In this document: positions 10,756 to 21,500 of the stretch, piece after piece | Layout: each line of letters begins with the position of its first letter | Position numbering within the stretch: the first letter of the stretch is position 1 | From: Medicago truncatula | Lineage: Eukaryota; Streptophyta; Magnoliopsida; Fabales; Fabaceae | Assembly (NCBI RefSeq): GCF_003473485.1 | Contig: NC_053042.1 | Coordinates: forward strand, 6,719,501 to 6,783,500 | Direction of reading: 5' to 3' | Length of the DNA stretch: 64,000 nucleotides | Made by a program: the position numbers and the translations under genes | Notes under the pieces: generated by a model | The model's database searches: none | What the model was told of the DNA's origin: nothing | Seen by the model: only the letters and a program-made list of their open reading frames with translations

Positions 10756-12889
10756 ATGGAAGTTTGCACACCTCTCAAATCTGATAGTAGATTAAAGCAC
10801 CGCTCTATGACCCCTCTTAGGTTTTTAAGGGGTGTGATATGTTTGGTGGTGTTTCTTTCAACAGCTTTTATGTGTATAGTATATCTTTCGCCGCTTGCAG
10901 TTGTAGGATTGCGGCTTATTAGTATTCGTTATAGTAGGAAGGCAGTATCATTCTTCTTTGGACTTTGGTTATCTATGTGGCCCTTTTTATTCGAAAAGAT
11001 AAACAAGACTAAAGTTGTCTTTTCTGGGGATAGTATTCCAATGAGGGAACGTGTATTACTTATCGCCAATCACAGAACTGAGGTGGATTGGATGTACTTG
11101 TGGGATCTTGCTCTTAGAAAGGGAAGACTAGGATTTATAAAATATATCCTTAAGAGCAGCTTAATGAAACTACCGATTTTTGGTTGGGGATTTCAGATTC
11201 TGGAATTCATTGCAGTGGAGAGGAAATGGGAGATAGATGAGCAAATATTGCAACAAAATCTTTCAACATTTCAGGATCCGAAAGATCCTTTATGGCTATC
11301 TCTTTTTCCCGAAGGAACCGATTATAAGTACTACCTCAAATCCCTCTCAGCTCGGATCTCATCTTTTCATTTCTAAGTGTTTTTATTATCATTGATAATG
11401 TATTAAATTCATTTCAATTCCACAAATTATTTTATTTGACATTTTGTTTTTATGCATTATGAGCAATGTTTTGACCAGCTTACTAAAGTACGGGCATCGT
11501 GTTATACCGACAAATAGACGATATATTTTTCACTTCACCGGCACATTTGACATATTATTTGCTTTTTATGCAGTGAACAGAAGTGTAAAAGTAGTCAAAA
11601 ATTTGCTGCTGAAGTTGGACTTCCTGTGCTGACAAATGTACTACTTCCAAAAACAAAGGGGTTTCACACTTGCTTGGAAACTCTACGAGGCTCATTGGAT
11701 GCAGGTTTCTTTAATAATTCCTTTTCCTTTTTTTAATATTTGATACTCGGTCAATTCATAATGACTTAATGGTAGATATTTATAAAGTTATGCAATCTAT
11801 GTTACCAAAATGCAACAGACTCGGCTTTTGAAAATTATGATAAGTCAGTTTGAATTTCAGTTCCAAATGTATGTTCGGATCCAAATGTATGTTTGCAGCT
11901 TCTCAATTGTAAACAAACATACAAGTACTTTACATTTTCTCCTTGCTATGAATTTACCCCTTAGGATGCTCTGTGCTTTTTGCTTTATGCGTGGCAGTGG
12001 ATTTCTTTGGGTGTACTTATAGCATACATTATGTGTGATCGAATTCGGCAGTAAGCAATTTCACGCATTCAGCTCACCGGTTGTTGTTAGATCAAAATTG
12101 GAGGGTTCAAATTTCAAGCTCGGCATTTTATTTTAAAAAAAATCAAAATCTGCATTCAAATCTGGACTGTTTGATATCGATCTAACGACCACCAATGTGC
12201 TAACTGGATGCATGGAATTACTTTCTGCAGTCTATCCGAATTTGTGTAAATTCCATATCATTCCCTAGGGAAGCAGAATGCTAGTTCACAAAACCAAGTT
12301 TGCTTTCACTAGGTGTTCAACAATATTTTGACATGGCAGTTTACATAATGTTCCAACTTTCCCCCTGTCTCTTTTCTTTTCTTTTCTAAATTTGTTCAAC
12401 GTTTAATGTATGTTAAACTTTATCTCTCAATCACGTGCAGTATATGACGTGACAATTGCATACAAGAATCAATGTCCTTCCTTTCTAGACAATGTTTTTG
12501 GTCTTGATCCTTCAGAAGTCCACTTGCATATTCGGCGTATTCCTATAGAGGAGATTCCAGTTTCTGAAACTAAAGCTGCTTCTTGGCTAATGGATGCATT
12601 CCAAATCAAGGATCAATTGCTTTCTGATTTCAAGGTTCAAGGCCATTTCCCTAACCAACAAAATGAAGAGGAAATCTCGACATTCAAGTGCCTATTCACT
12701 TTTACCGTGATAGTTTGTTTTACCGCCTTGTTTACTTATTTTACCTTGTTTTCTCACATCGGGTTCAAGTTATATGTAGGTCTCTCTTGTGCATATCTTT
12801 CTATGGCAACGCGCTACAAAATTCAATTGATGCCTTTAACAAATTATGTACATGCATTCTATAACAGGAAGAAACAAAAGAATGCATAG
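10756..12889 (+). CDS. LPAT4/5: 1-acyl-sn-glycerol-3-phosphate acyltransferase, LPAT4/LPAT5 type
   Basis: Coding exons are 10756-11327, 11574-11704 and 12441-12889, giving 383 residues with phases 2 and 1 and canonical GT-AG introns. The enzyme transfers an acyl group from acyl-CoA to lysophosphatidate, making phosphatidate for glycerolipid synthesis; the LPAT4/5 branch is ER-located. Visible features: an N-terminal hydrophobic segment (about 25-58), the catalytic [10 protein letters not shown] block with H106 and D111 (HX4D), a [18 protein letters not shown] block (about 129-146), the substrate-binding FPEGTD (184-189), VLLPKTKGF soon after, and a pair of hydrophobic helices near the C terminus. 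The start at 10756 ([10 protein letters not shown]) matches the Arabidopsis LPAT5 N terminus as I recall it. An in-frame upstream ATG at 10645 is intronic because an acceptor (TTATTGCAG) ends at 10723. Intron 3 (11705-12440) holds a small palindromic insert. Confidence 0.95.
12075..12203. repeat. Small palindromic MITE-like insert in LPAT intron
   Basis: The left part GGTTGTTGTTAGATC and the right part GATCTAACGACCACC are inverted copies about 125 bases apart, with more partial pairing between them (TTCAAATTTCAAGC against GCATTCAAATCTGG). There is no clear target duplication. It is probably an old short MITE. Confidence 0.4.
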
Positions 12890-12967
12890 TGTTCTCAATT
12901 TTAAAGGTCAAATGTACAATTTTGGTCTTGAACTTGATATTGAAGTGTACATTATTTGCTTAATTTG

Positions 12968-14288
12968 ATTCTTTTCATAGTTTTGTTCAGACAGTGCCAG
13001 GAAATCAAATGCACAATTTTACAAACTGGTATTTTGTTGCTCGAAACCTTACTTAGACTTCTGATATCAATGCATTGAAACTCATTCTCAGGTCTTGTTA
13101 ATTTCATTTTTATAACGACTAACTTGTAGTTACGGTGGGTATCTATCTCTCTACAATGACTCAAGAACTCCCAACACATTACAAATTAATTTTGAACCTA
13201 AGATAGCATCAACTATTATCTTACTATTAAATTAAAAAATAACTTGATCATATTGATGAGCCAGATATTTCTTCCAGATGTGTTCCTTTAGACAGCCAAA
13301 TATTACCTTTTTATTCCTACGGGCTACGATGGTCATCCCAAATGTTTACCTTGACCAATCACTTCAGATACACCAAGGATGATAGAGATTTGATTACAAA
13401 GACTGACATGCTGCTAAGAGAGAGTTGATTTTTGATAATTAATTGATTAACCGCTAGTTTCCTTATAATATTTTCCAAAATTTACTCGAGCTTGTTAGTA
13501 TGTAGAGGTATAGGGATAACGAATCTTCTTAACGAATCTACATTAAGTTGGAAATTAATTAGAAGACAATCTTGTATTGATGCACGAAAGTCTTCATATA
13601 ATCCACCAGGGAACAGTTGTTCAGTCCCACCATGTTTATCATTTGGTAAAAGTAGATCATTAAAGGCACCAATGGCTATGATGCACTATGTACAAGAGAC
13701 AAAGATGCAAGAGAACAAAAGAAAGGTCGTGACCAACAAAGTTTGGAAGTATCAGAATATGCAGTGCAGTTAGTCCCACATCGACAAAGAAAAGTAGTAT
13801 GATAGTGTTTATAATCTTAAAGTAGCCTTTCTAACTATATCATAATCATCAGAATTGGTTAAACAAATCTATAAATAAATCTTTAAAATTAAAAATTTAA
13901 ATTGTTCACCTTTGCCTCTTGGTTTTCGTTTTTGTTGGAACGTATAAAATTTTGATTTTGATTTTGATTCTTTTCATAGTTTTGTTCAGACATTATTTGG
14001 AAATCAAAAGCACTATATTACAAACTGGTATTTGTTGCTCGAAACCTCTATGTGTTGGAAAAAAAAAGTGTTTATTAATTTCATTCTTTATATCGACTAA
14101 TTTGTGGTTAGGATGGGTATCTTATATATCTCTAAAATAAACTATCAATTATCCGTTATTTTTATCAAATAGGGTCAACGATTCAAAAGAACTCCCAACT
14201 CAATACAAATTAATTTTGAACCTAAGATAGCATCAGCTATTATGTTACTATTAAATCCAAAAATAACTTGATCATAGTTACGAGCCAG
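12968..14288. repeat. Direct duplication of the LPAT 3' flank (two copies about 1 kb apart)
   Basis: Copy 1 at about 12968-13266 and copy 2 at about 13967-14288 share long blocks in the same order: TTCTTTTCATAGTTTTGTTC, ACAAACTGGTAT, TTGTTGCTCGAAACCT, ACAAATTAATTTTGAACCTA, AGATAGCATCA and AATAACTTGATCATA. The copies differ by substitutions and small indels, so the duplication is old. The segment between them (13267-13966) is unique, with an open frame at 13492-13773 that I do not recognise. Confidence 0.7.
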
Positions 14289-15846
14289 AGCTTTGTGTAG
14301 AGGGTAAGAAGGGCTAATCCTCCAGCCTCATGCACCATGCTTTGATAGGTGAAATGTGTAATATAAACCAATACCAAATTTCTAGAGTTGTTCTGGAAGC
14401 ATATTCGTATACCAATACTTGATGTTGCAGTGATAATTGTTTAATCTACGTTACACTTCAGCTTGTTGATCTCTGATTTCGTCCAGTTGATAAATGGAAT
14501 GGAACGAATGATACCTAGATCATGGATATGCACAGCTGCATTACTAATACATCTAAATATTTAGCTTTGAGAACACAAATGAATAGGGAGTTACGATATG
14601 CGACAAGCTCGCAACCTTGTTTTTCCAATGTTAGCAACATTGAATCCCCCAATATTTTGAACATTGAAACCTTAAGTATTTTATCCCACTTAAACCGATT
14701 TATGCTTTTACCACCATTTTATTTCAATCCCAGTAAAACGAATTTAGCACGATCTGTGATAGGATCTAAATCCTACCACAATGGAAAACCATGAAAACTA
14801 TTGGAAACTACGGTTCTAAGCTAAAATGACAAGAGAATAGAAACTACTAGAAAATAAAATACATTTTCATTCATGTTATATCAATTTTGGACTGAAATTA
14901 TCTCTCTAAATTGTTTTTCTTTCTCTTAAATAAAAGAGTGATTTGATTTCCATATATTTTCAGCTTTCTTTGATATTTTTTTTTGAATTCTTCGTCTTAA
15001 CAGGTCGTTTTTATATAATTTTATCCAAGTCTTAATTTTATTATAATCTTCATCATTATCATTTAGTATGAATTTTGGACTGAAATCACCTCTCTCAATT
15101 GTTTTTCTTTCTCTTAGTTAAAAGAGTGATTTCCATATATTTTCAGCTTTCTTTGATATGTTTTTTTGAATTCTTCATCTTAACAGGTCGTTATTTATTT
15201 TGATTTCTCGTCTTTATACGGTGTGTTTTTATTTACCGTCTTAGTGCGGCATTTTTTTATTGAGGTTGAAAGATTAGGTTTGACCAAGATCTAATCAATG
15301 ATTTTGACGTCGTCATCATTACAGATCAAAATGTATGAGTATTTCAAACATTTGAATAGAGTCATATTCTTTGGTATATACTTTGCGAGTATGTTCGTAA
15401 ACTGATTATTTTTTTAACACGATTTGAAATTTATATAATAACGATATACTCTATCATCTTGATTAAATTAATATAATTTATTTTTTTAAGAAAAAAGTAT
15501 TACCCTCGTCCTTCAAAAAAGTTATTAACATATTTGTGGTATTTTTTTAATAACAAATGTTAATTGTTGTGTTAGTTTTCTTCTTATGAGAACGTGAACC
15601 TTAAACTTTTAATTGCTCAAATCCTTTAATTCAAACAAGTTAAATCTACCTAATCACTCTAAGGTGCATAATTAACCACGATAGAAAAATACACTACGAA
15701 CACAATATTGTCCGTCTTTCCACTATATTCTTTATTTAAATTAAATATTAAACATTTTTTTAATATGTTGAAGAAGAAAAACCACACGTTTATAATTTAA
15801 TTTTTTTTACAAGACGTTTATAAGTTTAATGTATAATTAAAGTAAA
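14289..15846. other. Intergenic with a second direct repeat
   Basis: A block of about 120 bases at about 14887-15008 recurs at about 15070-15190 (shared ATTTTGGACTGAAAT, TTGTTTTTCTTTCTCTTA, TTTCAGCTTTCTTTGATAT, CTTAACAGGTCGTT). An open frame at 14522-14794 has no recognisable domain. The rest is AT-rich. Confidence 0.55.
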
Positions 15847-16205
15847 GGGTTAAATATATTTTGGTCTCTATAAATATGTCAACTTTTTATTTTTGAATAA
15901 AAAATTTCAGAAAAATTCATTATATTATAAGAATCTCACAAAAAAAAAAAGATTTTTTTTAAAAAAAACATGAATTAAATATGAATTTTTATTATAAATT
16001 CATATTAAATTTATGTTTTGTTAAAAAATTCTAATTTTTTTTGGGAATTGTTTTTACAATATTCTACATATTTTTGCACAATTTCATTAAAAAAATACAA
16101 AAAATAGTTACCAAAAGTAGTGATTGAAAATTCTATGAGGACTAAAAGTTGAAGGAAAATTTTAGAGAGACTAAAACGAAAAAGTTTATATATTTGCAGG
16201 GAAGA
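15847..16205. mobile_element. Degenerate Mutator-type foldback element
   Basis: The left end GGGTTAAATATATTTTGGTC is the common legume terminus of this class. Toward the right the inverted counterpart phrases (GAGGACTAAAAG, GAGACTAAAACGAAAAAG) appear, but the final terminus is lost. An internal palindrome AAATATGAATTT...AAATTCATATT lies at about 15978-16012. No target duplication can be defined. Confidence 0.55.
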
Positions 16206-16438
16206 AAAAAAAAAAGTAAATCATCAATATACCTTCAAAAAATAAATCATCAATATGAATACGTTACATGTCCAAACAAGGCAAGCAAAAAACATAAAAT
16301 CCAAAGGAGGCATGCAATCGTGATGGAGACAACGATTCGTTGTGATTTATGAATAGACACGTCCCATAGAAAGATGACCCACATTCTTAAATTTCTCACA
16401 TAAAGATTGGTCACATTTTTTTAACCATTCTTTGCTAC

Positions 16439-16445
16439 TATAAAT
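16439..16445 (+). promoter_or_regulatory. TATA box of the thaumatin-like gene
   Basis: TATAAAT lies 117 bases upstream of the ATG and is followed by a C/T-rich leader, a standard plant arrangement. Confidence 0.6.
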
Positions 16446-16555
16446 TCAGTTCTATGTAGCCCCATATTTTCATCCCTCAACTATCATATTCCACTCTTTC
16501 TTTCATCCACAACTTCCCAACCGTCGTTCTTTCCTTTCTACTTATCTCAAGAATC

Positions 16556-17393
16556 ATGGCCTTCAATCCAAATCCAAAAACCTTTCTTCTCTTCAACATG
16601 TTCCTCTTATTAGGTAAACAACATTTCCTAGTCTTTTTAAAATCATTTTAAACTTTTTATTTTTATAATTAATAGCTTATGCATGAATATATTTTTTGCA
16701 GGCAATTTAGCATCTGCTACGGTGTTTACCATACAAAACCAATGCAGTTACACCATTTGGCCGGGAACTCTTTCCGGCAATGGGGCTGCAATTCTCGGTC
16801 AAGGTGGTTTTTTGCTAGCCCCCGGTGCATCAGTTAGTTTGACCGCACCGGCGGGTTGGTCAGGACGCTTCTGGGCTCGGACTGGTTGCGAATTTGACGG
16901 TGCAGGCAATGGAAAATGTGTCACTGGAGATTGTCCCGGTGGACTAAACTGTATCGGAGGAGGTACCCCACCGGTGACATTGGCCGAATTCACTATTGGA
17001 TCAGCCGGTAATGGCGGCAAGGACTTCTACGACGTGAGCTTGGTAGACGGTTACAATGCAGGCATGGGTGTATGGGCTACAGGAGGCACCGGTGATTGTC
17101 AATATGCGGGGTGTGTTGCGGACTTGAATGGTGGATGTCCGGCAGAGCTTAGGGTGAACAGTGGAGGTTCGGTGGTGGCTTGTAAGAGCGCGTGTTTGGC
17201 GTTCAATATGGAGGAATTTTGTTGCACCGGCCAACATGCCACGCCACAAACATGTTCGCCTACACATTATTCGGAGATATTTAAGAAAGCTTGCCCAACT
17301 GCTTACAGTTATGCTTATGATGATGCTTCTAGCACTTGCACATGTTCTGGTTCCGATTACCATATCACGTTTTGCCCCAATGGATCATCATGA
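16556..17393 (+). CDS. Thaumatin-like protein (PR-5 family), secreted
   Basis: Two exons, 16556-16613 and 16702-17393, encode 249 residues; the GT-AG intron splits a glycine codon (phase 1). Residues 1-25 (hydrophobic FLLFNMFLLLGNLASA) are a signal peptide, and the mature protein starts near TVFTIQNQC. PR-5 proteins are extracellular or vacuolar; many bind beta-glucans or affect fungal membranes, but activity cannot be read here. The five acidic-cleft (REDDD) positions are present: the R of FWARTGC, the E of TLAEF, both D in KDFYDVSLVDGYN, and the D region of SYAYDDAS. The signature GXGXCXTGDC appears as GAGNGKCVTGDCPGGLNC. I count 17 cysteines in the mature protein instead of the usual 16, the extra one being in STCTCSG where relatives usually have a non-cysteine. 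The early intron in the signal peptide is typical of the family. Full-length, no stops. Confidence 0.95.
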
Positions 17394-18522
17394 TCATATT
17401 CGTTAGTTAATGTGTCACATTTTATTTGATGAAAGATGCCACAAATTTACTACAAGATCATCACTTCATTGGTTATTTTGGATCTAGGGAGCGTATAATC
17501 TATATCTTATGTTGTTTGCTTACTTTAGTTTTCCTCTCTTGTTTTACTTTTTTATTGACTAGTTGTAATTGAAAAATAAAGGAAGCTTCTTATAGACACA
17601 TTAGTTGTTAGTGAATCATTGGTTACATCAAACTCTTTCAACCTTCCTCAGGGAGACCAACAAAAATAATACAACATGGTTCAGTACTAGGTTGTAGCTC
17701 TTTTGTTCAGCACAATCGTCTTTTCTTTTTATCTTGTTTGTGAATGTTCTAAATAAATGTCTACAAGTGCAATAATAGAGTCACACATACTGATCAAGCA
17801 TCATAACAAAGCACGTGAAGAAGAAATTTAAAACTTACTGAATGCCCTTATTGAATGAATGATCTTTCCTCCCAGCAGATACCATGGTAGTACTCACACA
17901 AATGCAGTTCCATATACTAAAACCAATTTATTCATCATCCTTCTCAATTCAATTTTATTTTATGATATTTTTCTTAATTTTTTTTGTTACCTGTTTATTC
18001 ATTCGTTGATTTATGTAGAGAAGAAATTTTCTGTTAAATTGGTCCAAAGTGATTGGTACGTTGGTAAGTTGGAACTTTGAACCAACAGTTCCATCATAAT
18101 AGTAAGGAAATCACCAGATCAAAACATAAACAAAATCCCAACAAAGAAAGGAAAATAAAAAAAGACGTCAATATACAGTATAGATAGAACCCAAAAAAAA
18201 GGAATGAAGCATAGAAATATTTCTTTCCTCTATGATGGCCTTCGGCCAAAGCTCTAACATATCATCTTCCTCCATTCTTTCATTTCTTCTTCCTTCACCT
18301 CATCTACCAACCACTTCCAAATACTCCTACTTTTCTATACAAAAGGCTCTCTTTGAAAGGGAAAAATGTAGCCTCCTCATCCCACTTTTTTGCTACCAAT
18401 TTTGGATGAGCAAGCAATCTCTAAATCTATGATTGATGTATGCCACTATTTTTCCCTATAATAACATTCTGAAAATTACAACCCAACCCCTCCTACCCCA
18501 AAAAGAGAAAATATAATTGAAG
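17394..18522. other. Convergent intergenic region between thaumatin-like gene and metallopeptidase
   Basis: The left part is the thaumatin-like 3' UTR and the right part (about 18200-18522) is probably the 3' UTR of the minus-strand metallopeptidase. Small open frames at 17859-18080 and 18232-18432 have no domain. No element ends were found. Confidence 0.5.
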
Positions 18523-21500
18523 TTAAAGCTGCCTGCTTCTAACTAATATTTCATTTGAGTAATTATTTCTCAAAGAAAAACTGCTTCTAAATCGATTAAA
18601 CCATGATGATTGCTTCTCACCAAAACCGGTACACCGACCCTCGCCCTTGCTGCTGAAAATGGTTTGGTCACTGCAGTCCAGTGAAGCTCCACACGCTAGA
18701 TTATAAGACTGACATGCAGAATGACATACTCGTAATCTGTTGTCTCCGTCACACTTCTGGATTGAGATCTGGAAATTAAGTACCAACCACTTCAGACAAA
18801 TAGTTACATCACCGCTTATGCTAAAAAAACAAAAAAAACTGACGACAGGTGTGCTCAATTTCAACAAATTAGGGGAAAGTGTTCTTGGTGTGTTGTGAAT
18901 TTCTCCTTCAAAAAGATAATTGTAGTTTTATGTTTCGAGCATTCCTCAAGTAGTAGTGACAGAACCAGTAATAGAATGTTGAGAAACCAACTAAATATAT
19001 TATCTTAAAACCAACTAAATTTGATCTGTACTATTGTTTTATCAGATTAGGTCAATGCAACGAATACAAATTTCAAGTCTAGTATGAATAAAAATAAATA
19101 TAATCAAGGAAAAAGAAAAATCTAAAAAATAAATTTGACATGGAAAGAAAGATTTACCCAGCAAGAAAGCCGTTTAGCTGCCTCTTCACATAAGGTGTTG
19201 CCAAATATATTGAAGAATTTCCTAGCACCACCAGGGAACAATCGGTGGTAGTTGGGCATGACAACCACTTCTTCTAGCTTAAGCAGCATGCTATGTTCTC
19301 TGGGTGCACAATGCTGCCCAGAAATATCATTCCCTAGCACATTTTTGCAAACCGAAAGAGTCGAGAGGAGAGTGGAGCTGTTCTGGCAAGTGTATTTCCC
19401 ATAGTCAGAACAGCGGAATTTGCAAATTCCATTATCACAAACCCCACCATGAAGGCCGCATTGCTCATCACAAACAGCTGCGTGTGATATCAGAACAAAC
19501 CAATAAATTATGATCAGGACAGGTGTTATTTTTAACTACAGGATATTTTAAAAGTATAATGCAAAGGTAAGAAACTAATGACTCCCTCCCACCAGAAACC
19601 CACAAAGAAGGTAAAAACACAGAATAATGGGGGAAGGATCAGGACCAATAAACGGACCCATCTATATAGATTACATAGACTTAGAAATAGTATTTCAAGG
19701 AATACATAGTCTAGAATAAAACTTTACCAGTGGAGCAGTCAATGCCAGTGTAACCAGTTTTACATTCACATATTCCATTGTTGAGACATAAGCCATTGCC
19801 AGTGCAATTGCTGGGGCAGGAACCTGGAATAAATTAAGAGGACACGCACTGATTAAGGCAAAACTGAAAACAATAATCTGATGAAAAACTGAAGCAAAAT
19901 GAACTCTGAAATTAAAATATAAGTTTGGAATATGAAGACTCACGTCTACTGCAATCGTGACCATGAAATCCCAGAAAGCAGTGGCACCTTCCATCAACAC
20001 AATCTCCATTGAAGTTACATGCTCTGGGACATCTCTCCGAGTCAACTACCATGCCTGTGTTACAGAGCTCATGATATGCAGGGCAGATTAATTCACCTAT
20101 TGAAAACATACAGAAAAGTAAGATTTCCATTAATTGGGAATTTAACTTCACTGGGAAGAGAAACAAAATAACATTATATTAACCATGAAATCCCGGGAAC
20201 TGAATGGATCCACCAGCTTGAGGACACATGCTCCACATACCATCCACGGCAACCTGTATGTAGCACATAGCTTCATTCAGCAACTACCATGATGGAGGGA
20301 AAAACAAGACGTGTAATAAACTATTCAAATATAAGCTAAAGAAGTATAAAATTTAATTTTGTATCCTATATATTTCTTAAACAGTTAGCTCATGCATGGA
20401 GGGGTTGACAAAGGACACTTGTTATGCTTTTCAAAAATCCTAAGGTTGTGTAATAAAGTATAATTTAGAAATTTTTTGTATAAAAGTTGTTTTTGTTTGA
20501 TTACAGTTTAACAACTTTTTAAGAGGCAACATAAAATAGTTTTTCAAAATAATTAGAAATTTATCTTTTCACAGATTGCATATTTTTTTTCAAAAACATA
20601 AACATACACACTATAAATATTCAAAAGTGATTTAAAAAACTTGAACAAATGCTCATAAACTTATTTCCTGCTTAGTTTCAATTTAGTTCAATTTCAATTC
20701 CTTAGTGTCAATAGAAATTATTGTTCCATGAGACTGTCATTCAATCACAATCTTTGAGATAGAATTGTGTCATGCTCCATGCCATCCAAAAAAAGCATTG
20801 CCCGTCAAAAAGGTGACTTTCACAATAAGAGGACCAGAAGTATTATCAAACAAAGATACAGATTTATTTTATGCACACGTACGTAACTTACAATTAAAGA
20901 AATAAGCAAAGGTCGCTCTAGAAATTCAAATCATCAAATTCAAAAAAAGGCAACCTAGTGTTGCAAGAATAAAATGATATAAAGCATTTTGGAAACATAA
21001 AATTTTCTCTTATATTGGCACTCTGAATCTAAGCTATACCTCTAAAGTGTTGTTGATACACCTGTGCTGATAACAACCATTTCCTTGGGTCGTAAAACCT
21101 TGTACAAATCCTGTGCGCACTAATGATGAGGCCATACACCTGCAGTGAATGAGGATAGTTCACAATTCTGACGTTGGAGTTTTATATAAAAACATAACAC
21201 AGAATAGATTATAAGTAGGAAGTGACAGACTGACCTAGAGTTGCTTCCTCGGACTTCACCTAGCATTGTATCAGGTGCACTGTTAGTGTCTGTACATATA
21301 CCATCAGTGTATGCAACTAAATAAGTGCAATAATCAGCGAATAAAGATGGTCCTCCTGAAACAACCAGCGAAAGGTGAGATTTCTATACAACCAATCCGT
21401 CATAAAGCATCAAGAACCATTTACAAAAACCATCAACAAGAAAAATCAATTGTCTGTGGTAAGCCAATAATATAAGCAGTTACAAACAAACCATAATGCA

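Noticed and set aside
13492..13773. Small gene of 93 codons
   Set aside because: No recognisable domain, no splice or promoter context, and it lies between copies of a duplicated flank.
17001..17363. 120-codon minus-strand open frame opposite the thaumatin-like gene
   Set aside because: It is a shadow of the GC-richer coding exon and shows no domain.
21060..21064. Donor GTGTAT ending metallopeptidase exon 12 early
   Set aside because: Reading on gives RCINNTLE then GAG|GTATAG, which restores phase 0 and matches the homologue; the earlier site leaves a frame mismatch.
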